Below, piece by piece: positions 1-6,956 of a stretch of 13,795 bases of DNA. The DNA lies in the NCBI GenBank assembly GCA_024642765.1, contig JAHEAM010000040.1, positions 1 through 13,795 of the forward strand, written 5' to 3'. The notes under the pieces are model-generated. The model ran no database searches. It saw nothing but the letters and a program-made list of their open reading frames with translations, and was not told the origin of the DNA. The position numbers and the translations under genes are program-made. Origin of the DNA: Planctomycetaceae bacterium. Its GTDB lineage: Bacteria; Planctomycetota; Planctomycetia; Pirellulales; Pirellulaceae. The stretch's first letter is position 1. The number at the start of each line of letters is the position of its first letter.

Positions 1-30
1 ATGCGTGGACTATGGGCTATGCGAGGCTCC

Positions 31-72
31 AAAAATCTGACGCGACCGCACACAAGACGAAATGCCTGTCAG
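31..72 (-). terminator. Weak candidate terminator after the GNAT gene
   Basis: Arms CTGAC (37-41) and GTCAG (68-72) face each other across a 26-base loop. On the minus strand the hairpin is followed by A and then five T (31-35). It starts 4 bases after the GNAT stop codon. The stem is short and the loop long, so this is only a possibility. Bases 1-30 hold nothing I can support. Confidence 0.25.
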
Positions 73-76
73 GTGT

Positions 77-502
77 TTATTGGGTTTCAGGACTATCGAG
101 TTCTTGAGGTTGTACGAAGAGTGCTCTTTTTTGATTCGGAAGCGAATAGTCGAAGCCGCAGTTTTTGAATAGGTTTTCAGACGCCGAGATGGCCATCAAC
201 TCCAGTACGCCCAGCTCGCGTGCACGCAGAACGCATTGCCGGACGAGATGGCGACCGATGCCGCGATCCTGGAAATCTGGATCGACGGCCAAGCATTGTA
301 TTTCGGCTAGTTTCCTTGAATAAACTTCGACCGCAGCGAAACCAACGATGCGATCGTTTACCTGCGCCATGAAGCCATGTTTGGTAAGGTGCTGGATTTC
401 TTCAAATGTGCGATCGAGCAATTGCCGGACTTCAACAAACGGGCGAATGTATGCGAAAACAATGTCGGCGTCAGCAATCGTCGCATCTCTGTACGAAACC
501 AC
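77..502 (-). CDS. GNAT N-acetyltransferase, ArgA-domain-like (putative N-acetylglutamate synthase)
   Basis: A 141-residue GNAT-fold enzyme expected to move an acetyl group from acetyl-CoA to an amine. The acetyl-CoA pyrophosphate-binding motif is QDRGIG at residues 78-83, after the beta-4 stretch AEIQCLAVDPDF. The early IRPFVEVRQLL, the VGFAAVEVYS strand and the late QKRALFV resemble the C-terminal acetyltransferase domain of N-acetylglutamate synthase (ArgA) without its amino-acid-kinase half. It lies 41 bases downstream of an ArgE-type deacetylase on the same strand, which supports an arginine role. The start is GTG at 502, because an in-frame stop lies four codons upstream. No Shine-Dalgarno sequence is visible, so translation may depend on the upstream gene. 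The GNAT family is certain from sequence. The glutamate substrate is inference. Confidence 0.85.
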   Translation of the reverse strand: MVSYRDATIADADIVFAYIRPFVEVRQLLDRTFEEIQHLTKHGFMAQVNDRIVGFAAVEVYSRKLAEIQCLAVDPDFQDRGIGRHLVRQCVLRARELGVLELMAISASENLFKNCGFDYSLPNQKRALFVQPQELDSPETQ

Positions 503-543
503 GACGCGGTGCTAGCCAATCTGAGTAATTGGTTCGTCATTGT

Positions 544-1677
544 TCATCCGCAGCACCAAGTCTGAATCATTTTTGCGTACAATTCTGTACCCCTCGTAAG
601 TTGTTCTAGGGAGATCCATTCGTCGGCCGTGTGGGCTTGTGCGATACTCCCGGGCCCAAAAACAATTTTATCCGGCAGATTTTCGAAGACCCCGCCGTCC
701 GTTGCATAGCACACGGTTTTTGCGTTTTGGCGATGCACTAGTTTTAACGCTTGTGTCACGAATTCGGAATCGGGGTTTTTCCAAAACGGCTCGCACGCTC
801 GGCGTACATCGATTTTAAGTCCAAGTTTTTCGCCCAATTCTTCGAGGCGTTTCACGAGTGGCATCACATCAATCTTGGGCATCGGTCGCATATAGGCCGT
901 TGCGATGCTGCGACCGGCTGTGATATTCAAAGCAGGTGAATTGTCCTTGATACCTATGTTCAACGAAAGCGTCGGCGGATCAAAGTCTGGATTTTGCCAG
1001 CGCGTATCGGTTTCAGTGAGTTTGTACAATTGAAATAGTTCTTGCAGGTAAGGTATCATTGCGATATTGGCGTTCTTGCCATCACGCCCGCTCGAATGGG
1101 CCTCTTTGCCTTCGGCGCAAGCGGTAATCGTCAGCGAGCCCTTGTGGGCATGCACAATTTCCAAGCCAGTTGGTTCGCCAATAATGGCCTTGGTTCGATT
1201 TTCGATCATCTCACGATAAAAGTCGCTTTCGGCCGCGACCGCGCGGGCTCCGTGAAAGCCAACTTCTTCATCGCCAGTACAAACAAAATACAATGGTTCT
1301 TTCAGTTGTTCCCAATCAAATTCTTGGGCCGCCGTTAACATGCATGCCAGCGAGCCTTTCATATCGCAAGCGCCGCGACCATACAAACGCTCGTTTTGGA
1401 TGTAGGGTGCGAAGGGGCCGGAGGGTTTGAACGACCAAAAAGTTGCGGGAACGGTATCGACGTGGCCAAAGTAAGCAAGTCCGCCAAATCCCGCACCTTT
1501 CTTTGCGATTAGATTAACTTTTCGTTCGCCAGCTGGATCAACGTATTCGACTTTCTCAACCACAAATCCATGTTTCGCAAGCTTCATCTCGAGATACTTG
1601 CAAATAAGTCGATTGGATTTGCTGCTAGTCGAATCAAACTCAATGAGTCGGCGTGCATATCGTAGAGTTTTCGTCAT
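544..1677 (-). CDS. argE: M20-family deacetylase, ArgE type (acetylornithine deacetylase)
   Basis: A 377-residue cytosolic di-metal amidohydrolase, expected to remove the acetyl group from N-acetylornithine in arginine synthesis. M20 metal ligands and catalytic residues are visible: H72 and D74 in GHVDTVP, D105 in GACDMKG, E137/E138 in TGDEEVG, E168 in GEPT, and H349 in IAQAHTADEW. H194 in KEAHSS lies in the lid/dimerisation domain. The last motif (IAQAH..DE) fits ArgE better than DapE, whose C-terminal histidine motif differs. Length is normal for the family. The ATG at 1677 has a weak purine stretch (GAGA) before it. It is probably the first gene of a unit with the ArgA-like GNAT gene, and it diverges from the DHPS-like gene across about 150 bases. 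Another M20 aminoacyl hydrolase is the main alternative. Confidence 0.88.
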   Translation of the reverse strand: MTKTLRYARRLIEFDSTSSKSNRLICKYLEMKLAKHGFVVEKVEYVDPAGERKVNLIAKKGAGFGGLAYFGHVDTVPATFWSFKPSGPFAPYIQNERLYGRGACDMKGSLACMLTAAQEFDWEQLKEPLYFVCTGDEEVGFHGARAVAAESDFYREMIENRTKAIIGEPTGLEIVHAHKGSLTITACAEGKEAHSSGRDGKNANIAMIPYLQELFQLYKLTETDTRWQNPDFDPPTLSLNIGIKDNSPALNITAGRSIATAYMRPMPKIDVMPLVKRLEELGEKLGLKIDVRRACEPFWKNPDSEFVTQALKLVHRQNAKTVCYATDGGVFENLPDKIVFGPGSIAQAHTADEWISLEQLTRGTELYAKMIQTWCCG

Positions 1678-1761
1678 CGTTCTCGTCGCAATACTTTTTT
1701 AAGTGGTTATCTTGGCGTCGTGTTACGAACATGCGGTCCGCTTTTGCTATTCTAGTCAAAG

Positions 1762-1794
1762 CCAAGTAGGTGGGGGAACGTTCCCGGTACTTGG
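1762..1794. promoter_or_regulatory. Nested inverted repeat in the argE / DHPS-like divergent region
   Basis: A perfect 12-base palindrome, GGGAACGTTCCC (1774-1785), is enclosed by the 7-base arms CCAAGTA (1762-1768) and TACTTGG (1788-1794). The spacers are unequal, five bases on the left and two on the right. It ends 34 bases before the chosen ATG of the DHPS-like gene and lies about 85 bases upstream of argE. It could be a regulator binding site for one or both genes, or a hairpin in the leader of the DHPS-like mRNA. The repeat is seen directly; its function is inference. Confidence 0.55.
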
Positions 1795-1828
1795 AAAATG
1801 AATCCAATTGGAAAACTTGAGATCGATC

Positions 1829-3274
1829 ATGGAAAGTCGGCAAATTTACTTTGGCAAGAAGTTACATTTCGTAACGGGGCGATTGGCGGCCAAGGCGTTG
1901 GAGGCAGAGGTCGCGAAACTAAGCGAACAGTTGGGATTTGGTTACTCAATACAAGTCCTGCCGATCACGGTTGCGGCATTACTTACTCCCCAGTGGATCG
2001 CAGCTCGAATCGAAATACCAGTGGATACTGATGAAGTCTTATTGCCGGGTTATGCCCGCGGTGACTTGTCACCGATTCAGGCAATTACTCAAGTGCCCGT
2101 GCGGCACGGGCCCAAGGACCTACGAGACCTTGGTCAGTTTCTCGGTGGAAAACTTGAACCTGTCGATCTGAGTGCATACGACATTGAGATTATCGCTGAG
2201 ATTAATTTGGCCCCGACACTCGATCTTAATACGATTTTGGCCATGGCAGATTCCTATCGCCAATCGGGCGCTGATGTCATTGATGTTGGATGCGTCCCAA
2301 ATTCGACTTGGCAGGGTGTGGGCGATTGCGTGCTTGCGCTCCGCGACGCAGGTCATCGTGTTTCCATTGACAGTTTGGACAAAACCGAAATTGGTTTGGC
2401 AACAGCAGCTGGTGCGGAATTGGTACTGAGTGTCAATGCCACGAATCGTGTTGCGGCACAAGAATGGGGTGCTACAGTTGTTGTGATTCCAGAGAGTCCC
2501 TCCGAATGGGTGAAGATGGAAGACACAATTGAATTCCTCGAAGCTCGCAAAATTCGGTATCGTATTGATCCAATTTTGGAACCCATTGGGTTTGGCTTCT
2601 CCGCAAGTATCTCCCGTTATCAAGCCGCGCGACTACGTTGGCCAACAGCGGATTTGATGATGGGGACCGGGAATATCACCGAGATGTCAGACGTTGATTC
2701 CGCCGGGATTAATTTCTTGTTGATGGCTGTTTGCCAAGAGTTAAAGATTTTTAGTGTGCTCACGACTGAAGTTATCAATTGGGCGCGGTCGTCAGTTCGT
2801 GAATGCGATATTGCAAGGCGCATCGTAAAGTACTCGATCGACAATCAGGTCCCGCCCAAGCATCTCAGCGACGAACTTATTTGCATGCGAGACTCGCGAC
2901 TGCTGCGGTATGGCTCAGCGTACTTTCGAGATTTGCAAAAGCATGTTCGTGATCGCAATTACCGAGTCGTTGCAGAAGACAATTTGATTCATGTGTTGGG
3001 CCTTGAGGATTATTTTGTGGATGGTGACCCTTTCAAAGTGTTCGATTCCATGCAAGCTTTGCATCCAAAAAATGTCGATCCTTCTCACGCATTTTATTTA
3101 GGCTACGAATTATGCAAGGCGGAAATCGCAAACCAGCTCGGCAAACAATACACTCAAGATGAACCGTTAAACTGGGGACATTTGACCGAAAAAAACCTTG
3201 TCAGGCATCGCCTAAAACGTCGTAACGCCAACAGTGCCAACTCATCTGAAACTAATGATAATGAACAAGGGTAG
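1829..3274 (+). CDS. Dihydropteroate-synthase-like protein (DUF6513 / TIGR00284 type)
   Basis: A 481-residue protein with an N-terminal domain (LHFVTGRLAAKAL, residues about 12-24) followed by a pterin-binding-like barrel at roughly 118-320. Barrel landmarks are IIAEINLAP (121-129), GADVIDVGC (147-155), VSIDS (178-182), DPILEPIG (247-254) and MGTGNITEMSD (278-288). Such proteins are distant relatives of folate DHPS. They are found in methanogens, methylotrophs and planctomycetes and are associated with tetrahydromethanopterin-linked C1 metabolism; the exact reaction is not something I can assign. I chose ATG 1829 because the family usually starts a few residues before the FVTGR motif. A TTG at 1808 would add seven residues. 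Expression may be tied to the nested inverted repeat just upstream. No other pterin or C1 gene is in the window. Confidence 0.8.
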   Translation: MESRQIYFGKKLHFVTGRLAAKALEAEVAKLSEQLGFGYSIQVLPITVAALLTPQWIAARIEIPVDTDEVLLPGYARGDLSPIQAITQVPVRHGPKDLRDLGQFLGGKLEPVDLSAYDIEIIAEINLAPTLDLNTILAMADSYRQSGADVIDVGCVPNSTWQGVGDCVLALRDAGHRVSIDSLDKTEIGLATAAGAELVLSVNATNRVAAQEWGATVVVIPESPSEWVKMEDTIEFLEARKIRYRIDPILEPIGFGFSASISRYQAARLRWPTADLMMGTGNITEMSDVDSAGINFLLMAVCQELKIFSVLTTEVINWARSSVRECDIARRIVKYSIDNQVPPKHLSDELICMRDSRLLRYGSAYFRDLQKHVRDRNYRVVAEDNLIHVLGLEDYFVDGDPFKVFDSMQALHPKNVDPSHAFYLGYELCKAEIANQLGKQYTQDEPLNWGHLTEKNLVRHRLKRRNANSANSSETNDNEQG

Positions 3275-3335
3275 ACATCTTGTCTTGGCTGCATCTGGAT
3301 TCCCATTTGAAATCACTTGTATACTTACGGAAAAT

Positions 3336-3361
3336 GTGCGGAAAGTCACGCTTTTCGCCAC
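3336..3361 (+). repeat. Stem-loop downstream of the DHPS-like gene
   Basis: GTGCGGAAAG (3336-3345) pairs with CTTTTCGCCAC (3351-3361) across a five-base loop, with one G-U pair and one bulged C. It lies about 60 bases after the upstream stop codon. No T-run follows, so it is not a canonical intrinsic terminator. It could stabilise an mRNA 3' end. Confidence 0.4.
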
Positions 3362-3548
3362 TCCTGCCGGCTGACGGAACGTGTTGTTGCACTTTTGCAA
3401 ATTCGCGTTGCAGGGTATAACCCATCTATGAAATTTGCGGATCGAACCAAGCCATTGACCACAAATACACGATAAAAAGCCATTGTCGTCTTTTTCAAAG
3501 GAAACTTTTCACAACACCTTCAATCAGGGACGATTTCTTGTCCTCTTG

Positions 3549-3638
3549 TTCCGAAGATAATTTCGGAATGGTATCATCGCGAAGGCGATCGAGAAGCTCG
3601 CAGCTGATTGTCTGGATAACCTCAACAGTGAGTTATCC
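3549..3638 (+). promoter_or_regulatory. Three tandem stem-loops in the putative desaturase leader
   Basis: The first is TTCCGAA-gataat-TTCGGAA (3549-3568). The second is ATCGC-gaag-GCGAT (3576-3589). The third is GGATAACCTCA-acag-TGAGTTATCC (3614-3638), a 10-pair stem with one bulged C. The last ends 16 bases before the desaturase ATG. The clustering suggests a structured 5' leader or an operator series. No riboswitch class is recognised, and the regulatory role is inference. Confidence 0.45.
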
Positions 3639-3654
3639 TGCACATCCTTGAACA

Positions 3655-4695
3655 ATGGATAAATTATTGATGTCTGAATTGATTGACACAAAACAAATTG
3701 ACATTGCCGTTGTGGCACCAGAATACTCTCACGTTGACTTCGACGACCATCCTGTTCCGACCGAAGAACATGAAATTCCTCTTGCGTCGACATCCCAAAA
3801 AGTTGCAATGTTGACTGCAGTTGTGCTTCCGTTCCTGGGTTGTTTTGTTGCTGCGGCGGTGCTGTGGCAATACGGATGGATGGGGTGGAGCTACCTTGCG
3901 ATGGTCGTGTTGGGCTGGGCTCTAACAAGTTTAGGGATCACAATTGGTTTTCATCGCCTGTTGTCCCATAAATCATTTGAAACGTATCGTTGGGTGCGTG
4001 CTTTCTGGACGTTGCTGGGCAGTCTCAGTGTCGAAGGCGCTCCGTTAGTTTGGTGTGCCGTTCATCGGCGTCATCATGGCCACAGCGACCAGGACGGCGA
4101 TCCGCATTCGCCAAACTTGCATGGCCCGGGCCTCCTGGGTTTTCTGAAAGGCTTCTGGCATGGCCAGGTTGGCTGGTTGTTTAGTGGTTATTGGTCCAAA
4201 CCTGAACTGGAAAAGTATATTCCTGATCTTTCCAAAGATCGTTTGTTGTTGTGGGTAAATCAATACTATTACTTGTTTGTTTTTACGAGCCTCGGTATTC
4301 CAACTGTGTGCGGCTATTTCATTGAATATTATTTTGGTGGCGAATCAGCTAATCCTTGGTTTGGCGCTTTGCTTGGATTTTTGTGGGGTGGATTGGTACG
4401 AATTTTTCTAACACACCATATGACTTGGTCAATCAATTCGGTGTGCCATATATTTGGAAAGCGACAATTCAAGTCAGGCGACAATTCGACCAACAATTTG
4501 GTTTGCGCCATTTTGACAATGGGTGAGGGTTGGCACAACAATCATCACGCGTTTCCCTCTTCAGCGAGACACGGTTTGATGTGGTATCAACTTGACATGA
4601 GTTGGATCATTATTCGAACTATGCAAATGGTGGGCTTGGCGTGGGACGTAAAACTCCCAAGTAAGCGTGCCGTCGAGGCACGGCGAATTAGATAA
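3655..4695 (+). CDS. Membrane fatty-acid (acyl-CoA delta-9 type) desaturase
   Basis: A 346-residue integral membrane di-iron enzyme that would introduce a cis double bond into saturated acyl chains using O2 and an electron carrier. All three histidine boxes are present: HRLLSH (100-105), HRRHH (137-141) and HNNHH (294-298). The extra NSVCH histidine (265) is also there. Hydrophobic segments lie near 50-71, 76-97, 200-225 and 235-256, matching the four-helix family layout. About 48 N-terminal residues, acidic and proline-containing, precede the first membrane segment. The start is ATG 3655; ATG 3670 in the same frame would give a protein five residues shorter and cannot be excluded. The gene is monocistronic by spacing, with a structured leader and a hairpin after the stop. 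No cytochrome b5 or ferredoxin domain is fused. The exact substrate is unknown. Confidence 0.93.
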   Translation: MDKLLMSELIDTKQIDIAVVAPEYSHVDFDDHPVPTEEHEIPLASTSQKVAMLTAVVLPFLGCFVAAAVLWQYGWMGWSYLAMVVLGWALTSLGITIGFHRLLSHKSFETYRWVRAFWTLLGSLSVEGAPLVWCAVHRRHHGHSDQDGDPHSPNLHGPGLLGFLKGFWHGQVGWLFSGYWSKPELEKYIPDLSKDRLLLWVNQYYYLFVFTSLGIPTVCGYFIEYYFGGESANPWFGALLGFLWGGLVRIFLTHHMTWSINSVCHIFGKRQFKSGDNSTNNLVCAILTMGEGWHNNHHAFPSSARHGLMWYQLDMSWIIIRTMQMVGLAWDVKLPSKRAVEARRIR

Positions 4696-4708
4696 CTTTA
4701 GGCAAGGG

Positions 4709-4746
4709 CTAATAGCGTCTGCTTCGGCAGGAAAATTCACTATTAG
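4709..4746 (+). terminator. UUCG-capped stem-loop after the desaturase
   Basis: The outer arms CTAATAG (4709-4715) and CTATTAG (4740-4746) enclose CTGC-TTCG-GCAG (4719-4730), an inner stem with the very stable C(UUCG)G tetraloop. It begins 13 bases after the stop codon. There is no following T-run, so it may be a processing or stability element rather than an intrinsic terminator. Confidence 0.45.
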
Positions 4747-4993
4747 TACTCGACGGGCAAGTAACTCACCCTAAACCTAGACGGATTTCTGTTTGAATTC
4801 CGGTTTTTTCTATTTACTGCTAGATATTCTTTTGGCTCGATCAGTTAAAATGTCATTCGGAAACAGAGCGGAAGACATAAAGCAAAGCACGGATTAATCG
4901 ACCCAGCGGACTGACGGGTTGGCGCATTGCCGTTGTTTTTTCACATCGGGTGTTTTGTTGCGAGCGAATAAAGATTCATCTGTGGACTGTTCT
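4747..4993. other. Intergenic region, no gene found
   Basis: This stretch between the desaturase hairpin and the ribosome binding site of the DUF2071 gene shows no supported coding sequence. TAAAAT near 4846 resembles a -10 box, but no well-spaced -35 accompanies it, so I do not call a promoter. Confidence 0.5.
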
Positions 4994-4998
4994 GGGAG
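4994..4998 (+). promoter_or_regulatory. Ribosome binding site deciding the DUF2071 start
   Basis: GGGAG lies nine bases before ATG 5008 but only three bases before the in-frame TTG at 5002, so it favours the ATG. Confidence 0.65.
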
Positions 4999-5007
4999 AT
5001 TTTGGCG

Positions 5008-5745
5008 ATGGCAGACGGCAAGGTCGTGTTGCGTGCGCATTGGTTGGATTTTGTTGCAATAAATTTTCAGATCGATCCAGTTGTTCTGAAACGACATATT
5101 CCCCGCGGTTTGGAAATTGACTTACATAACGATTCGGCTTATTTGAGTTTGATATTCGCCTCGTGCAAGGATGTTCGCATTTGGGGTTTACCGCTGCCAA
5201 TCAGTCGCGGGTACCGCAGCGTTTTTTTGCGATACTACGTGAAGCGAGTTGTTGGCAAAACGGAACGCCATGGATCGTGTATTGTTAAGGGATTGGTTTC
5301 CAATGCTTTGGCTCGCTGGACAATTTCAAAAGCCATAAATACAGACGTTGTCTCAACGAAAATTCGAGCGAAGTCGAGTGGCTTCGGGGGTGAGCATAGG
5401 AGCGACCACATTCCGGAAGCTACCTATGACTGGCAATTGGATGGCGCTCAGGGCCGTTTGGTCATAAAGGCCCGACATCGTATTATGAATCTTGATTCGG
5501 GCTCTAAGGTTGGTTTCATTTTGAACCGTGATCATCATTTTGTTACGCAGGCAGGTAAGTTACTTGATTATCCCGTAAAAGTAACGTCATCTAACGTTTG
5601 GGATGCCGGTTCCGCATCATTCCACTGTGATGCCGAGAAGATGTTTGGCCGCGAATTTGCCAAGGCCTTGAGCAAACGACCAAGCTCTGTATTTCTGGCC
5701 GAAAAGAACTCAGCGTTTTATTATGCGCCACAGTTGATTGACTAA
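5008..5745 (+). CDS. DUF2071 family protein (YqjF-like)
   Basis: A 245-residue soluble protein with no signal peptide or membrane segment. The beginning, LRAHWLDFVAINFQIDP followed by LKRHIPRGLEID and AYLSLIFASCKDVR, is the usual start of DUF2071 proteins. The family has an acetoacetate-decarboxylase-like beta fold and no established reaction. A catalytic lysine cannot be assigned from this sequence alone. The ATG at 5008 is chosen over TTG 5002 by the spacing of the upstream GGGAG. It stands alone: about 310 bases separate it from the desaturase and 147 from the next gene. Family membership is well supported. Function is unknown, and any link to lipid metabolism from the neighbouring desaturase would be a guess. 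Confidence 0.82.
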   Translation: MADGKVVLRAHWLDFVAINFQIDPVVLKRHIPRGLEIDLHNDSAYLSLIFASCKDVRIWGLPLPISRGYRSVFLRYYVKRVVGKTERHGSCIVKGLVSNALARWTISKAINTDVVSTKIRAKSSGFGGEHRSDHIPEATYDWQLDGAQGRLVIKARHRIMNLDSGSKVGFILNRDHHFVTQAGKLLDYPVKVTSSNVWDAGSASFHCDAEKMFGREFAKALSKRPSSVFLAEKNSAFYYAPQLID

Positions 5746-5776
5746 AGCCTGCGGAAGTTGGCGATGGTTAATTGAG

Positions 5777-5805
5777 TTGCTCGGCATTTTCTTTGCCCCT
5801 ATAAT
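5777..5805 (+). promoter_or_regulatory. Sigma-70-type promoter candidate for the TraB-like gene
   Basis: A perfect TATAAT (-10) at 5800-5805 is preceded at exactly 17 bases by TTGCTC (5777-5782), a partial -35. Transcription would begin near 5812, giving a leader of about 80 bases before ATG 5893. Confidence 0.5.
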
Positions 5806-5882
5806 CCTACGAAGCCCACAGTTCACACAGGTCACGACGGGTGGCTATCGGATGGGGCACTAGTCATTTTGAAAAATGTAAC

Positions 5883-5887
5883 AAGGA
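5883..5887 (+). promoter_or_regulatory. Ribosome binding site deciding the TraB-like start
   Basis: AAGGA lies five bases before ATG 5893. It argues against the in-frame TTG at 5869, which would add eight residues to the signal peptide region. Confidence 0.55.
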
Positions 5888-5892
5888 TCCCA

Positions 5893-6936
5893 ATGCGTAA
5901 TCGCTCATATGACGACGTTTGTGCCTCAGTCATTCAATGGTTCGGTACCCGACGATTTGCTATCACATGCACCTGTTTAGGTCTGTCTATGATTGCGGTA
6001 TCGGATGCGACTTGGGCTCAAACTACATTGCGGATGGAGCGAGACAAACAGCTCAATTCGAATGCCGATGGAGAAAAATCGGATTCTCCAATTGCCCAAG
6101 GGGCCCAAGGTTCTGAAGCGATTAGCCAAAGCGAGTTTGCGGAATTCATGCGTATTCGTTTGAACAGTAAGCGAACTCCAGTCAGCCTGGAAACCTCGAT
6201 CACGCGCTACGAAGGGATTAACGATGCCGGAGAGCGAGTTACCGTAGATTTAATTGGCGTCGTTCATGTTGGCGAAAAAGAGTACTACGAACAGCTCAAT
6301 GAGATTTTTAAAAAATACGATGCTACCCTTTACGAGTTGGTTGCACCGGAGGGGACTCGTATTCCCAAGGGAGGCCGTGACCCAGAGGAGGACGCTGGTT
6401 TCAATCCAATTGCCGGTCTTCAACTGGGAATGAAATCTATGTTGGGGCTTGAGTTTCAATTGGACCATATCGACTACATGGCTGAAAATTTAGTGCACGC
6501 CGACATGACGCCTGACGAGTTTTTTCAGTCGATGAATGAAAATGAAGAAAGTGTTGGTAGAATCCTGCTCAATTCAATTGGTTCGAGTATGGCCATGCAG
6601 ACTCAAGAATCGGAGATGCAAGCAGATATGATCCTTTCGTTGTTCGCCAAAGATAAAACCAAACGCTTGCGACGAACGATGGCCAAGCAAATGGCAAATA
6701 TGGAAAGCGGAATGGCGATTTTCAATGGTAAAAACGGCTCGACGATTATTGACCACCGAAATGCGAAGGTTATGGAAGTTCTCAAAGCCGAAATAGTAAG
6801 TGGTAAAAAAGAAATCGCGATATTCTATGGGGCCGGTCACCTTGCCGATATGCAACGCCGATTGACGAGCGAATTTCAAATGAAAAAAGGCGGTCGCTGC
6901 TGGCTGACCGCCTGGAATCTCTCAGGATCCAAATAA
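5893..6936 (+). CDS. Exported TraB/TIKI-superfamily protein
   Basis: A 347-residue protein. After RR (20-21) comes a hydrophobic stretch (FAITCTCLGLSMIAVSDATWA, about 22-42), probably a signal peptide cleaved after A42. The body carries the TraB/TIKI hallmarks: GVVH (122-125) in VDLIGVVHVG, an acidic YELV (147-150), RNAKVM (289-294) and the second GxxH, GAGH (313-316). In TIKI proteins these motifs form a metalloprotease-like site; for bacterial members the activity is unproven. Residues about 179-277 are Met-rich, with 13 Met in 99 residues. The linker after the signal peptide is polar and low-complexity. The start is set by AAGGA before ATG 5893. The gene converges on dnaK, and its 3' end contains the dnaK terminator. 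Superfamily assignment is good; substrate unknown. Confidence 0.8.
   Translation: MRNRSYDDVCASVIQWFGTRRFAITCTCLGLSMIAVSDATWAQTTLRMERDKQLNSNADGEKSDSPIAQGAQGSEAISQSEFAEFMRIRLNSKRTPVSLETSITRYEGINDAGERVTVDLIGVVHVGEKEYYEQLNEIFKKYDATLYELVAPEGTRIPKGGRDPEEDAGFNPIAGLQLGMKSMLGLEFQLDHIDYMAENLVHADMTPDEFFQSMNENEESVGRILLNSIGSSMAMQTQESEMQADMILSLFAKDKTKRLRRTMAKQMANMESGMAIFNGKNGSTIIDHRNAKVMEVLKAEIVSGKKEIAIFYGAGHLADMQRRLTSEFQMKKGGRCWLTAWNLSGSK
6883..6912 (-). terminator. Intrinsic terminator of dnaK, embedded in the convergent gene
   Basis: On the minus strand a perfect 7-base stem, GGCGGTC (6912-6906) with GACCGCC (6895-6889), has a ten-base loop and is followed at once by TTTTTT (6888-6883). This is the canonical intrinsic terminator form for transcription leaving dnaK. 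It lies within the last codons of the TraB-like gene, about 90 bases beyond the dnaK stop. Confidence 0.65.
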
Positions 6937-6956
6937 CTAGGATGTTTTCGAACGAA

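Larger units (their letters stand above)
3275..3654. other. 380-bp intergenic region rich in stem-loops, no gene
   Basis: I see no credible coding sequence on either strand. A small hairpin, AGACA-tct-TGTCT (3273-3285), overlaps the stop codon of the DHPS-like gene. Two AT-rich weak ones follow: AAAAAG/CTTTTT (3474-3495) and AAAG-GAAA-CTTT (3497-3508). The stronger elements at 3336-3361 and 3549-3638 are listed separately. TATACT around 3320 could be a -10 box but has no convincing -35. Confidence 0.6.

Noticed and set aside
358..540. ATG at 540 (minus), right after the argE stop, as an alternative start for the GNAT gene
   Set aside because: It is in a different frame from the GNAT domain. 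The GTG at 502 gives a complete GNAT start, and an in-frame stop lies just upstream of it, so a frameshift is not needed.
3524..3928. 134-codon open frame on the minus strand at the desaturase start
   Set aside because: It is antisense to the desaturase N-terminus, its translation is compositionally odd (Gln/Ser/Arg-rich) and it resembles no known family.
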